Notes: generated by a model not told the origin, from the sequence alone. Shown: positions 27,046 to 36,631, numbered from the stretch's first letter. The stretch: 64,000 bases of DNA from an uncultured Endomicrobiia bacterium (GCA_938040055.1 CALHWY010000012.1:62001-126000), one strand, 5' to 3'. Program-made: numbers and translations.

Positions 27046-28036
27046 AAAAACAAAAACGTCCGTATTCATTATAATGCCCGTTCTTGCGGCTGCGGTTTTT
27101 GTATTTTCGCTTCGGACCGGCGCAAAAAGCATTTCTTTTTACGATGCCTTAAACGCCTTGTTGGGCAACGGACCGCAAGAAATTATAACAGTAGTCAGAA
27201 AAATCCGTTTTCTGCGCGTTATTATGGCTATGACGGCCGGGGCGGGACTTGCCGCAAGCGGCTGCGTTTTCCAGGGAATATTGAAAAATCCTCTCGCCGA
27301 TCCTTTCACTCTCGGCATTTCAGGGGGCGCGGCTTTCGGAGCTTCGGCGGGTTTTGTGTCCGGACTGGCATCCGTAAGCTGGCTGTTTATTCCTTTTTGC
27401 GCGCTTGCGGGAGCGGTGCTTTCGGTTCTGGCAGTTTATTTTTTAAGCATGCGCAGAAGTTTTAATCCGGATTCCATGATACTTTCCGGAGTGGTAATAA
27501 GCTATGTTTTTTCCTCCGCGGTAATGCTTTTGTTCGCCTTTTCAAAAAGCAGTCATATTCATTCGGCTTTTGTATGGCTTATGGGAAATATTTCTTCTTT
27601 CGACGAAAGGCTTCTTTTGCCCGTTATTATAACGGTGATTTCGGCGATATCGGTTTTATGTCTGTCCGGAAATATCATCAATGCCTTAATGCTCGGCAAA
27701 CAAAAAGCCGGCAGTCTGGGCATAGATATGGAAAAAACCGTTAAATTCGTTTTTCTTGCGGCTTCTCTTATTACCGCGGCATGCGTTTCCTGCTGCGGCG
27801 TAATAGGATTTGTAGGCCTTATGATGCCTCATATTATGCGCAAAATAGTGGGCGGCGACCATGCGGTTCTTATTCCGGCTTCGGCTATGGCCGGATGCAT
27901 ATTTTTGCCTTTATGCGACGCTTTAAGCAGAAATTTGTTTTCTCCCGTTGAAATACCCGTCGGAGTGATAACAAGCATTTTGGGAGGACTTTTTTTTGTA
28001 TTTTTGATGAGAAAAAAAGGCAGCGGCGGCATATGA
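27035..28036 (+). CDS. btuC: Cobalamin ABC transporter permease (BtuC/FecCD family)
   Basis: A 333-residue FecCD-type permease with about ten membrane helices. The typical blocks GCVFQGILKNPLADPFTLGISGGA and GFVGLMMPHIMRKIVGGDH are present. The start is ATG 27035 (GGAG 8 bases upstream), inside the end of btuF. The stop overlaps btuD by 4 bases. Confidence 0.9.
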   Translation: MINRKTKTSVFIIMPVLAAAVFVFSLRTGAKSISFYDALNALLGNGPQEIITVVRKIRFLRVIMAMTAGAGLAASGCVFQGILKNPLADPFTLGISGGAAFGASAGFVSGLASVSWLFIPFCALAGAVLSVLAVYFLSMRRSFNPDSMILSGVVISYVFSSAVMLLFAFSKSSHIHSAFVWLMGNISSFDERLLLPVIITVISAISVLCLSGNIINALMLGKQKAGSLGIDMEKTVKFVFLAASLITAACVSCCGVIGFVGLMMPHIMRKIVGGDHAVLIPASAMAGCIFLPLCDALSRNLFSPVEIPVGVITSILGGLFFVFLMRKKGSGGI

Positions 28037-28821
28037 TAGAGATAAAAGATATTTCAGCCGGATATCTGCCCGCCGGAAAAGTCCTTGATAACATAAACTG
28101 CGATATAGCCGAAGGTTCGTTTTGCGGCATTATAGGAAGAAACGGAGCCGGAAAAAGCACTTTGCTCAAAATTTTATGCGGGCTTATGAAACCGTTTTCC
28201 GGAAAAATCATTATTAACGGAACGGATATTTCGCGGTTTTCAAAAAAAGATTTGTCCAAGACTTTTTCTTTTATGCCCCAAAATCCCGATACGGAACTTG
28301 CTTTCAGCGTGGAAGAGTTTGTAATGTTCGGAAGATATCCGCATATGAACATATTTAAAACGCCTTCAGGCAAAGACCGGGCTGCGGTAAATGAGGCGCT
28401 GGAATTTACCGGCACCGGCGTTTTGGCAAAAAGGCCGGTCAATGAACTTTCCGGAGGCGAAAAACAAAAGGTTCTTATGGCGCAGACCATAGTTCAGGAA
28501 ACCGGCATACTCGTTCTTGACGAGCCGGCTTCTCATTTGGACATAGGCGGGCAGTTTGATATTCTCAATCTTCTTAAAACTTTAAACGGGCGCCGGGGCA
28601 AAACAGTAATAGTTACCCTTCACGATTTAAACGCCGCCGGAGAGTTCTGCGACAATCTTATACTTCTCCAGGAAGGAAGGATAAGAAATTCTGGAAAACC
28701 GGAACGCGTTTTAAACCGCAAAGACATAGAGGAAGTTTATAAAACGGAGGTCGCGGTTTATAAAAATCCCGTTTCCGGCAAACCTTATGTTATACCGGTA
28801 AACAAAAAAGGCTGCAGGTAA
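28033..28821 (+). CDS. btuD: Cobalamin ABC transporter ATPase (BtuD-like)
   Basis: A 262-residue ABC ATPase. Walker A is GRNGAGKST (residues 35-43), the Q-loop is MPQNP, the signature LSGGEKQKV, Walker B LVLDEP and the switch His is in TLHDLN. It pairs with the upstream BtuC and BtuF. Its stop codon lies within the stem of the following terminator. Confidence 0.92.
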   Translation: MIEIKDISAGYLPAGKVLDNINCDIAEGSFCGIIGRNGAGKSTLLKILCGLMKPFSGKIIINGTDISRFSKKDLSKTFSFMPQNPDTELAFSVEEFVMFGRYPHMNIFKTPSGKDRAAVNEALEFTGTGVLAKRPVNELSGGEKQKVLMAQTIVQETGILVLDEPASHLDIGGQFDILNLLKTLNGRRGKTVIVTLHDLNAAGEFCDNLILLQEGRIRNSGKPERVLNRKDIEEVYKTEVAVYKNPVSGKPYVIPVNKKGCR

Positions 28822-28853
28822 AATGCGCCTTAACTTACCGGCAGCCGCCTTTT
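28810..28853 (+). terminator. Terminator of the cobO-btuFCD operon
   Basis: A long stem GGCTGCAGGTAA / TTACCGGCAGCC (one unpaired position) overlaps the btuD stop codon. The following T run is short (CCTTTT). Confidence 0.6.
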
Positions 28854-28902
28854 GCGGGATTTTTAAAAACTTCAGCCGTTAATGCGGATATTCAACGGGT
28901 TG

Positions 28903-29025
28903 TAGCAATATCGGGGAATCCGGTGAAAATCCGCAACAGCCCGGCTGCTGTAAGGAATGGAAAAATTAAGCCTTTTTGCAATCCGGCTTTTTTCCGCCAA
29001 GTCGGAATGTCTGATATTGGCTTTG
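28903..29025 (+). ncRNA. Cobalamin riboswitch 2 (upstream of btuB)
   Basis: Clear core: GGGGAATCCGGTGAAAATCCGCAACAGCCCGGCTGCTGTAAGGAA in pieces across 28913-28957, and the 3' strand AAGTCGGAATGTCTGATAT near 28999-29017. The outer stem GCAATATC (28905-28912) pairs with GATATTG (29013-29019). It controls the TonB-dependent receptor gene. Confidence 0.88.
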
Positions 29026-29095
29026 CTGTCTCCGGCGTCCGTCCCTGGGAGGATACGATGATATTTTATTATAAAAGACAATAAAATTTTTTATG

Positions 29096-29137
29096 CCGGA
29101 GCCGTGAAAACTCCGGATTTTTCCGCTAGCCGGAGTT
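29096..29137 (+). terminator. Riboswitch 2 switching hairpins (terminator / alternative hairpin)
   Basis: CTCCGG at 29111-29116 can pair with CCGGAG at 29096-29101, giving a hairpin followed by ATTTTT (intrinsic terminator). With its two flanking A's it can instead pair with CCGGAGTT at 29130-29137. The two pairings are mutually exclusive and could form the expression platform. Confidence 0.6.
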
Positions 29138-29222
29138 GTTTTCCGATTATTAAAAAAAAGAACCGGGTTTTGCCGTCCGGCTTTTAAAAAAATTCATTGA
29201 AAAAAGGAGCGTTGAAAAATAA

Positions 29223-31040
29223 ATGAATAAAATAATACCGGTATTGACATGCCTTATTTTTGCGGCAAATGTAGTTTGCGCGCAGGAAGTTTTTTTAACT
29301 CTTACAAGATATGACGAGCAAATGGACAGAATGCCCACAAACGTTTCGGTTATCAGCAGCGAAGATATCGAACAAAAGCGCGCGGAAACCCTCGGAGATA
29401 TTCTCCAAAATGAAACCGGGATAAATATAAGGGAATACGGTTCGGCCGGCGCTTTGACATCCGTTTCCATAAGGGGAGCGTCTTCAAAGCAGACTTTGGT
29501 TTTAATTGACGGCAGAAGAATTAATGACGCAGGGCTGGGAGACGCCGATTTTTCAGCCGTTGCGGCTTCTAATATTGAAAGAGTGGAGATTATAAGAGGC
29601 GCGGGAGCGGCCGTATACGGCACGAGCGGCTTCGGCGGCGTTATAAACGTAATAACGAAAAAGGCTTCGGAGCAATCGCCTTTAATCGACGCCGGCATAT
29701 CTTACGGAAGCTTCAATACATTCAACCCTTCTTTTGCCGCGGCTTATGCCGGCCGAAAAGCGTCGGCGTTCGCAGCGGTTTCGAATATTTCAAGCGACGG
29801 GGACAGAAACAATTCAAATTACAGAAATCTCAATGTTTTTTTTAACGGATCCGTAATGCTCGGGGAACAAACAAAGTTTTCCGTGTCCGGAAATATTTTT
29901 GAAAGCGTAAAACAGCTTCCGGGAAGCGCCCTGTTTTCTCCTTACGAAGCCGAACAAAAAGACGGCAATCGTTATGTGAAGGCCGATTTAAACACTTATG
30001 CGGGCGATATGACTTTAAATATATCGGCATATGCTTGCGTAAATAAAAGAAAATACAGAGAGACCACTGTTATTCCGATTACGGCGGATGATCATTATAC
30101 GAATGAAACCGCCGGAGTACAGGCGGATTTCGTCTGCAATAACATATTGGCGGGCGGCGAATGGTGGAATGAAAGCTATGAAAAAAAGAATTATATCAAT
30201 AATAAGATAATGACCGACAAAGACAGGGTAAACGGAGCCGCATACGCGCAATGGAATCTTGATGTCGGCAAATTTACTTTTATTCCAAGCCTCAGGGGCG
30301 ATTCCAATTCCGCTTTCGGGGAGGTTTTTACGCCCGCGATATCGGCTGTTTTCAGGCTTGACGATACGGTAAAATTTTCCGCGAACTGCGGCAGGGTCTG
30401 GAGAGCGCCTACTTTCGTAGAACTTTACGACAATTATATTTTCGGAAATCCTCTCTGGGACGTTTACGCAAATCCGGATCTTAAACCTGAATACGGAATT
30501 TCAAGCGATATAGGGGCGCAGTATCTTTATGAAAATTTTAAGCTGGCGGGCACGGCTTTTCTTACCGAAACGGACGATATGATAGTATTGAAACATATAC
30601 CGGCAAAAGGCTATACATATGAAAATGTGGATAAAACCCGGCAGTACGGATTTGAAATCGAAACGGGCCATATAATGACTGCATGGCTTCATCATAAACT
30701 GAACTATACTTATATTAAAGCGCAAAACAAAGACACTGATAAAACGCTTGATTATATTCCGGAGCATACCGTAAACTATTGTCTTACGCTTAAGCCTTTT
30801 CATAATGTAGACATTGACGCATCGGCTTTTTACAGAGGCAAACAGCCGATAAATGCGGGAGGAGATACCCTAAAGGAGTTCTTTACGCTTGATTTGCATA
30901 TTAATTACAAAATCAGCGATAATCTTTCCTGCTGGCTGAAAGGGCTTAATATAACGAATACCGATTATGAAATGATGCTGGGATATCCTATGCCCGGAGC
31001 CGCGGTATACGGCGGAGTAAGCGTAAAACTGTGGCGGTAA
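29223..31040 (+). CDS. btuB: TonB-dependent cobalamin receptor (BtuB-like)
   Basis: A 605-residue outer-membrane receptor: signal peptide ending near VVCAQ, plug domain (about residues 35-150, with MPTNVSVISSEDIEQ, VSIRGASSKQTLVLIDGRRI and VERVEI-like IERVEIIRGAGAAVYGTSGFGGVINV), then a 22-strand-type barrel ending in an aromatic-rich C-terminus (VSVKLWR). A riboswitch upstream indicates corrinoid as substrate. Energy from a TonB system elsewhere in the genome would be required. AAAAGGAG lies upstream of ATG 29223. Confidence 0.9.
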   Translation: MNKIIPVLTCLIFAANVVCAQEVFLTLTRYDEQMDRMPTNVSVISSEDIEQKRAETLGDILQNETGINIREYGSAGALTSVSIRGASSKQTLVLIDGRRINDAGLGDADFSAVAASNIERVEIIRGAGAAVYGTSGFGGVINVITKKASEQSPLIDAGISYGSFNTFNPSFAAAYAGRKASAFAAVSNISSDGDRNNSNYRNLNVFFNGSVMLGEQTKFSVSGNIFESVKQLPGSALFSPYEAEQKDGNRYVKADLNTYAGDMTLNISAYACVNKRKYRETTVIPITADDHYTNETAGVQADFVCNNILAGGEWWNESYEKKNYINNKIMTDKDRVNGAAYAQWNLDVGKFTFIPSLRGDSNSAFGEVFTPAISAVFRLDDTVKFSANCGRVWRAPTFVELYDNYIFGNPLWDVYANPDLKPEYGISSDIGAQYLYENFKLAGTAFLTETDDMIVLKHIPAKGYTYENVDKTRQYGFEIETGHIMTAWLHHKLNYTYIKAQNKDTDKTLDYIPEHTVNYCLTLKPFHNVDIDASAFYRGKQPINAGGDTLKEFFTLDLHINYKISDNLSCWLKGLNITNTDYEMMLGYPMPGAAVYGGVSVKLWR

Positions 31041-31067
31041 AAATATTTCCCGAAACTTCCCGCTAAC

Positions 31068-31121
31068 AAGAGACCTCTCAAGCGCTTGATTTATTATCTG
31101 CCGGGTTTTTGGAGGTCTCTT
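31068..31121. repeat. Perfect 10-bp inverted repeat downstream of btuB
   Basis: AAGAGACCTC / GAGGTCTCTT separated by 34 bases. The interval includes the 10-base palindrome CAAGCGCTTG at 31079-31088. No T run follows, so it is not a standard terminator, though it could act as an mRNA 3'-end hairpin. Confidence 0.5.
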
Positions 31122-31645
31122 GCCCGCGCAGGATAAATCGGCGGCAAGAGGTTTATTTAGGAATTATTTTATGATAAATAATTATAAAATGTAAAATTTT
31201 TTTAAGAAGCATGGAAAAGATTTTTAAAATCCGCATTATATGTTCCCGTAAGCTCTTTCGGGCGTATTCATAGCCTGCGATGGCAATGCAGCAAAATGCC
31301 GTGCGGCGATGCAAGCGGGATTAAAGTTCGTGAAAGAATAGATAAAATTCGGAGCGTTTATGCTTTTAGGACAACGGCATTAAAAAATCGGCGTATTGCG
31401 AAAACATAAAAAATATAAGCATGTTGCGGCAAAACATAAAAAACGGCCGCGAAGCGCGGCTTTCTGGCATATAAATTTTAATGCGGCGCCAGAGGCGATA
31501 ATGGTAAATCTTCATATAACCGAGTATAATTGAAATGTCCGGATATTTTTTTCGTCTGTTGCGTAAAAATTGAATTTTGCGCAAACATCGCCGCTGCATT
31601 ACGGAAAATGAGATATTCGCGGATAAAATAAACCTAGGAGGATTT
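31122..31645. other. Gene-free spacer before the flavin reductase gene
   Basis: No gene is supported. A hairpin GCCGCG-AAG-CGCGGC at 31445-31459 with five A's to its left would act as a terminator for minus-strand transcription arriving from the 32-36 kb operon. An isolated TATAAT occurs near 31530. Confidence 0.4.
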
Positions 31646-32185
31646 ATGTACAAAAAACTTGAGCTCAACGAATGCATAAGGCTTTTAAACACAGGCGCCG
31701 TGGTTCTCTTATGCGCGCAATGCGAAGCCGGAAAAACCATAACTCCCGTGGCTTGGAATATGCCGGTAAACGACGAACCTCCCGTTGCGGCCGTCGCGCT
31801 TGACGGCAGTCATTTTATTACAAAGCTTATACTTGAAAGCAAAGAATTCTGCATTTGCATTCCGGATATGGAAATGCTGGACATGGTGCTTAAATGCGGA
31901 AGCGTTTCCGGAAAAGAAAAAGACAAATTTTCAATGTTTTCCATAGAGTATGAAAAATGCGCCGCGGTCAATTCGATTAAAGCCAAAGGCTGCGCGGGAT
32001 ATCTTGAATGCCGTCTGAAAGACGATTTTAAATACAGCGGAGTCGACCTGATAACGGCTGATGTCGCATATGCCGAAGTTAAAAAGGAATTGTTTGACGA
32101 TGCCTGGATAACGGAAAAATTTAAAACCATACACAGCGCGGGCAATATGTACGGAGCGTCGCTCGGCGGCCGTTTTAAATTTTAG
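31646..32185 (+). CDS. Flavin reductase family protein
   Basis: A 179-residue FMN-binding split-barrel protein. The PVAWNMPVNDEPPVAAVALDGSHFI and FCICIPD segments and the C-terminal SAGNMYGASLGG match NAD(P)H:flavin oxidoreductase-like proteins (high-molecular-weight rubredoxin/FlaRed type). The start is ATG 31646 with a strong AGGAGGA. It converges with and overlaps the end of the GT39-PAP2 gene on the other strand by 11 bases. Confidence 0.8.
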   Translation: MYKKLELNECIRLLNTGAVVLLCAQCEAGKTITPVAWNMPVNDEPPVAAVALDGSHFITKLILESKEFCICIPDMEMLDMVLKCGSVSGKEKDKFSMFSIEYEKCAAVNSIKAKGCAGYLECRLKDDFKYSGVDLITADVAYAEVKKELFDDAWITEKFKTIHSAGNMYGASLGGRFKF

Positions 32186-34301
32186 AATACTTCCTGAAAA
32201 GCTTAACCATTATGCAGGCGGTCGCGGTTCCTAGAAAAGCTCCCGCCAGCACGTCTGAAGGGAAATGGCTGCCTGCATATATTCTTTCAAATCCCGTCGC
32301 AAACGCCAGCGCTGCATACCAATACCAGTATTTTCTCACCAGCATAAACATAACGGTACATACGGAAAAAGCGGCATTGGTATGGCCCGAAGGGAAAGAG
32401 TTCCTGTGCACGGTTTCATAAAAAGTGCTGATATCTTCATGCGCAAAAACGGACAAAGGACGTGGCCTTTCAAAATAAATTTTCATAAAATGGACTATAA
32501 GCGACGAGACGGCCAGAATGCTTGCCATAAGGGCTATATTCGTCCAAAAGCTTTTTCTGTCCGCCGACGTCCATAAAATCGCTGTCGATATTATCAAAAT
32601 GGCGACAAGCCCGAGATTAAAGCTTTTTGAATCACAGTAAGAAATAAGGGATATGTAAAAATCCGCTATTTTATTGCGCATGCCGGAATTGATGAATTTA
32701 AAAACCGCATGGTCGGCTTTTTCCAGTTCTTGCGTCACATTCTTTTTCGGCCCTAAAACATTTACGCCGTATTTTGCGTCAAGCTTTGAAAGCCTGAATT
32801 TTTTACATTCCCAAAAGAAAAAGTTCCTGACTTTTTTCCCGTTTCTGTATATCGGAAATTCCGCGGGTTCGTTATAAGAAGAAAAAGCTTCCCCGTATTT
32901 TTTCGGATCATGGTAAAAATAGTCATTGCATATAAACAGCGCGTCTTTATTGTTTAAATTCTTTAAATTTCTCTGCCAGAGATCATAAGCGTCTATTTTA
33001 TCGCTTAAACAGTATACGCGTATTTCCGGGACGGCAAAAGCTATCTGGCTTGCGAGATAGCTTTTATGGGTAAAAATAAACGGCCTGTTTTTTTGCGGAT
33101 AAGCATTAAGAGTTCTTCTTATCTCTTCCCCGAGTTCGTTCCAGCCGAACAAATCGTTGGAGATATCTATTCTTTCGGATTCGGCTATGCCGTGTTTAAT
33201 TTTTTCCGCCTGTTCTTTAGGCAGAAATTTTTCTACGGGAATGATTTTGTACATAAGATGCAAAGGCGCGGCAATAAGAACGATAACGGTAAATATCCAC
33301 GATATTTTCATGTAATTCCTGAACCATTTTACATTCCAGTATTTAAGAATTATGTGGGCGGCGTATATCGACAAAACAAGATATCCCATCGCCGGCCAGT
33401 GCGGCAGTATTTCGTTAAAAGTCGCCACCGCGTTGAAAAGTACAAGTGTTGGCAGGGAAAAACAGGCTATTATTAAGGCCGTTCTGTCTTTTTTCAGCCA
33501 TGCTTGTTTTACGCAAAGCCAGGCCGAAACGGCGAAAAGCGGAAAAATAAGAGGGGAAATATATGCCGCCTGCGCGCCGACAGAGCGGAAAAAAAGCGTA
33601 AAGGAAAATTTCGGAAGAGAACTTCCGAAGCCGTGCCTGAACTGGAAACCGAAAGACGCCCAGTTGTTTTCTATATTCCAAAATATCACCGGAATAAACA
33701 TCGCGGACATTATCAGAAACGCCAGGTAGGGCTCTTTTTCTTTAAACCAAAACCTGTGCTTGGCGGAAAAAATAAGAAATAAAACCGCTCCCGCCGGTAT
33801 CATTACCGCATTATATTTGGAAAGCATCGCAAAACCCGCAGAAATTCCCAGAAGATACCAGTATTTTTTATTGCCGGTTTCTATTATTTTAAGAAATATA
33901 AGCAGGGAAAGGATCCAGAAAAGGGCGAGAGGGGAGTCCGGTATAAAAACCGCCGAACCCAAAAAAGAAAAAACCGGCAGAACGTTCAATAAAAGAGCTC
34001 CCGCAAAAGCCGTTCTTTCATTGTACAGTTTCCGGGCGCATATGAAAAATATCCATAAAACCGTAAAAAATATTAATACGGCCGGAAAACGAACGGCAAA
34101 TTCGGTGTTCCCGAAAACCGCAGCCGATATTTTGATTATATAAGCCGTCAGGGGAGGATGATCGTAATATGAGAGCGAAAGGAATTTAGTATATGCCCAG
34201 TAATGGGCTTCATCTACGGTCAGGCCGACTGTTCCTATAAAGAGAAGCCTTAATAAAGCGGTGCCGGCATTAACTATCCAGAACCAGAATTTATAATTCA
34301 T
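32175..34301 (-). CDS. GT39 glycosyltransferase fused to a PAP2 lipid phosphatase
   Basis: A 708-residue membrane protein. Residues 1 to about 330 form a polytopic ArnT/PMT-like (GT39) domain that uses polyprenyl-phosphate sugars; the conserved acidic pair is in TVDEAHYW. Residues about 330-500 are soluble. Residues about 520-708 form a PAP2 phosphatase domain with K607...RPRP615, PSGHT (637-641) and R673...GSH(679)...D683. A fusion could transfer a sugar from polyprenyl-P and process a lipid-phosphate by-product. It is the last gene of a three-gene minus-strand operon and overlaps the GT2 gene. Confidence 0.85.
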   Translation of the reverse strand: MNYKFWFWIVNAGTALLRLLFIGTVGLTVDEAHYWAYTKFLSLSYYDHPPLTAYIIKISAAVFGNTEFAVRFPAVLIFFTVLWIFFICARKLYNERTAFAGALLLNVLPVFSFLGSAVFIPDSPLALFWILSLLIFLKIIETGNKKYWYLLGISAGFAMLSKYNAVMIPAGAVLFLIFSAKHRFWFKEKEPYLAFLIMSAMFIPVIFWNIENNWASFGFQFRHGFGSSLPKFSFTLFFRSVGAQAAYISPLIFPLFAVSAWLCVKQAWLKKDRTALIIACFSLPTLVLFNAVATFNEILPHWPAMGYLVLSIYAAHIILKYWNVKWFRNYMKISWIFTVIVLIAAPLHLMYKIIPVEKFLPKEQAEKIKHGIAESERIDISNDLFGWNELGEEIRRTLNAYPQKNRPFIFTHKSYLASQIAFAVPEIRVYCLSDKIDAYDLWQRNLKNLNNKDALFICNDYFYHDPKKYGEAFSSYNEPAEFPIYRNGKKVRNFFFWECKKFRLSKLDAKYGVNVLGPKKNVTQELEKADHAVFKFINSGMRNKIADFYISLISYCDSKSFNLGLVAILIISTAILWTSADRKSFWTNIALMASILAVSSLIVHFMKIYFERPRPLSVFAHEDISTFYETVHRNSFPSGHTNAAFSVCTVMFMLVRKYWYWYAALAFATGFERIYAGSHFPSDVLAGAFLGTATACIMVKLFRKYSKI

Positions 34302-35002
34302 TATACCTTACCCGTAAATCTTAGTTTGACGACTTTAAACAAATATTTAATCATCGTCCAGGGGCGCAGTTTCGATTCTCCCGACATTCTCGACAAAAAT
34401 TCAATTGGGTATTCTTTAACGCTGAATTTGTTCTTTTTAATATAATAAAGCGTTTCGGAAATGATGAAAGGATCATCGGCTTTAAGCTTGTCCGCAAAAG
34501 ATTCCAGAACTTCTCTTTTGAACATTCTGTAGCCCGAAGTGGAGTCTTTTATTTTAAGCCCCATTACAAGAGACAGATACCATCTTGAAGGATTGCTTAT
34601 AAGCTGGCGGAAAAAGCTTCTGTCTTCATCTTTTCCGCCTTTGACATAACGTGAGCCTATCACTATGTCGCAGTCGTTTATCATCTCGCGCATGCCGGGT
34701 ATGTACTTGGGCGAATGCGAACCGTCTCCGTCCATTTCCACGATATAGCGAGCTCCCATGTCAAGAGCTTTTTTGAAACCCTCTTTTCCCGCATGGCCTC
34801 TGCCTTTTTTTTCTTTTCTGAGCAGCAGATGCACTTTAGGGTTTGTTTCCGCTATTTTCTGCACTATTTTATACGTTCCGTCAGGCGACATATCGTCCAC
34901 GATAAGCACTTGGGCGTCGGCACCGCAGTTTAAAACGTCATTGATCATGCGCTCCACGTTTGTCGCTTCATTATATGTGGGTATCATTACCGTTATTTCC
35001 AT
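34301..35002 (-). CDS. Polyprenyl-phosphate mannosyl/glycosyltransferase (DPM1-like GT2)
   Basis: A 233-residue GT2 enzyme like dolichol-phosphate mannose synthase: VMIPTYNE, LIVDDMSPDGT, EMDGDGSHSP (DxD metal site) and SGYRMFKR. It has no C-terminal membrane domain. It would make polyprenyl-P-sugar, the donor for the adjacent GT39 protein. I start at ATG 35002 (AAAGGA upstream on the minus strand); an upstream in-frame codon at 35038 lies inside the GT9 gene. Confidence 0.88.
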   Translation of the reverse strand: MEITVMIPTYNEATNVERMINDVLNCGADAQVLIVDDMSPDGTYKIVQKIAETNPKVHLLLRKEKKGRGHAGKEGFKKALDMGARYIVEMDGDGSHSPKYIPGMREMINDCDIVIGSRYVKGGKDEDRSFFRQLISNPSRWYLSLVMGLKIKDSTSGYRMFKREVLESFADKLKADDPFIISETLYYIKKNKFSVKEYPIEFLSRMSGESKLRPWTMIKYLFKVVKLRFTGKV

Positions 35003-35012
35003 AAAAAATCCT

Positions 35013-36152
35013 TTACAGATATTTTTCCACCGCTTCAATGACCTGTCCGTCGGATATCAAGTCCATGCAGTTTTCCGTGATATCGCATTCCTGTCTGTAA
35101 CAGCAGACGCAGTCTTTGCCGGAGCAAAGCTTGGAGCCCCGTCCGTAAACTTCTATTTCCGCAAGAGAAGTCGGCCCGAAGAGAGCGACTATGTTTTTTC
35201 CAAGCCCTGCCGCGGCGTGCAGAGCCATTGTGTCCCCGCATACGACAATATCGCATAAGTTTACCATTGCGAAGAAATCCGTAACGCTGTTGTCCGTTCC
35301 CGTTGAAAAAACATTGCTTATTTTTTCGTCAAGTATGGAATTGATCTCCCGTTCGTCGTCTTTTCCTCCTAGGAGTAAAAGAATATGCTTTTTTGCCGAA
35401 AAATATCTGGCTACGTTTATAAATCCGTCCGTGCGCCACTTTTTCATTTTCCATCTTTTGCCCGCTCCCGGGTTTATCCCGATAATCTTGGCGTTTGCGG
35501 CTATTTTTTTGTCTTCAAGAAACTTTTTAGCTTTAGCGTCCGACAATTCGTTCAGAGGAACTACGATCTCGTAATCGTCCTTCGGTATTTCAGTAATTTT
35601 CGCCATCCAGTGCTGATAGGTTTTTTTATTGGCTTTTTTGAGTTCGTCATAAGCGCTCATAGCCAGCCATTGTTCGGCGGCTTCGTTGGAACATACGATA
35701 TTTCTGTTATCGTCCAAAAAATAACCCGACAGCGAGGTCCTTGACGAAAGTTTGGCCAGAGCAAGACTTTCGGGGGCCAAATCAAGGTTTATTACCGTGT
35801 CGAAAAAGTTCTTTGCGAGAAATTCATTGACTTTGCCGTCGTTTATTATAACTTTGTGAATGTATTTATTGCCTTCAAGCACGGGGGCGTTTCCTTGACT
35901 GACTATCCAGCATATTTCGCTGAGCGGATATTTTTCCTTCAGCCCTTCGAGAAGAAAGGTAGTTCTTAAAACGTCTCCCATAGCGCCGAGTTTTATAATC
36001 AGTATCCTGACGGTTTTATTTACGGATATTTTTTCATAGTGGGGACATTCGTCGCAGCGCATGTTTTCTTTTTTCTGGTATGCGCAGGGACGATCTAAAG
36101 GAAAACGGGCGCAATCGGTATATAATAAAAAATCCTCTTTGTTTTTCATCAT
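35013..36152 (-). CDS. GT9 (heptosyltransferase-family) glycosyltransferase
   Basis: A 379-residue ADP-heptose:LPS heptosyltransferase-type protein. After a 45-residue N-terminal extension with four Cys (DCARFPLDRPC..., MRCDECPHY) comes the family start RILIIKLGAMGDVLRTT. The C-terminal half has GINPGAGKRWKMKKW and GDTMALHAAAGLGK. The Cys-rich extension occurs in a known GT9 subgroup and may bind metal. It is the first gene of the minus-strand envelope-glycan operon. Confidence 0.88.
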   Translation of the reverse strand: MMKNKEDFLLYTDCARFPLDRPCAYQKKENMRCDECPHYEKISVNKTVRILIIKLGAMGDVLRTTFLLEGLKEKYPLSEICWIVSQGNAPVLEGNKYIHKVIINDGKVNEFLAKNFFDTVINLDLAPESLALAKLSSRTSLSGYFLDDNRNIVCSNEAAEQWLAMSAYDELKKANKKTYQHWMAKITEIPKDDYEIVVPLNELSDAKAKKFLEDKKIAANAKIIGINPGAGKRWKMKKWRTDGFINVARYFSAKKHILLLLGGKDDEREINSILDEKISNVFSTGTDNSVTDFFAMVNLCDIVVCGDTMALHAAAGLGKNIVALFGPTSLAEIEVYGRGSKLCSGKDCVCCYRQECDITENCMDLISDGQVIEAVEKYL

Positions 36153-36211
36153 AATTTATTAAAAATAGCAAATTTTTAAAAATTTGTATAGACGCGCAAT
36201 TCCGGTAAAAT

Positions 36212-36240
36212 TTGACAAATTTTATAAATACTGGTATAAT
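36212..36240 (+). promoter_or_regulatory. Consensus promoter of the initiator tRNA gene
   Basis: Perfect TTGACA, 17 bases, perfect TATAAT, 22 bases before the tRNA. Confidence 0.85.
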
Positions 36241-36262
36241 CTTTCAACATTAATAAATCAGC

Positions 36263-36336
<74 letters not shown>

Positions 36337-36347
36337 AAAATATTTCA

Positions 36348-36385
36348 AAAGAAACGGAGAGATAAAAAACTCCGTTTCTTTTTTT
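36348..36385 (+). terminator. Terminator of the initiator tRNA transcript
   Basis: A 12-bp perfect stem AAAGAAACGGAG / CTCCGTTTCTTT, 10-base loop, running into seven T's. Confidence 0.85.
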
Positions 36386-36631
36386 ACTATTGATAAACAG
36401 CCGTAAAGCTTTGCGAGAATAAGGAACATCCGGTTCGGGCGGAAAGTAAAAAACCGATAAATCCTGACATGCGGAACGGGCGCGTTAAGGCAAAACGGAA
36501 AGTTTTTTGTTTTGCGGCTTTATTATTATGCTAAAACACGGTTAGGACTTTTTATTTTGCCGAAAAATATTTAATTTAGTATAATTTCTGCTATATTTAT
36601 AACATTTATAACGGGATTGCATCGGAATGAT
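36386..36631. other. Spacer between tRNA-fMet terminator and the YhcH-family gene
   Basis: No gene or repeat seen. A weak TATAAT-like box (TATAAT near 36579) could serve the downstream operon. Confidence 0.35.
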
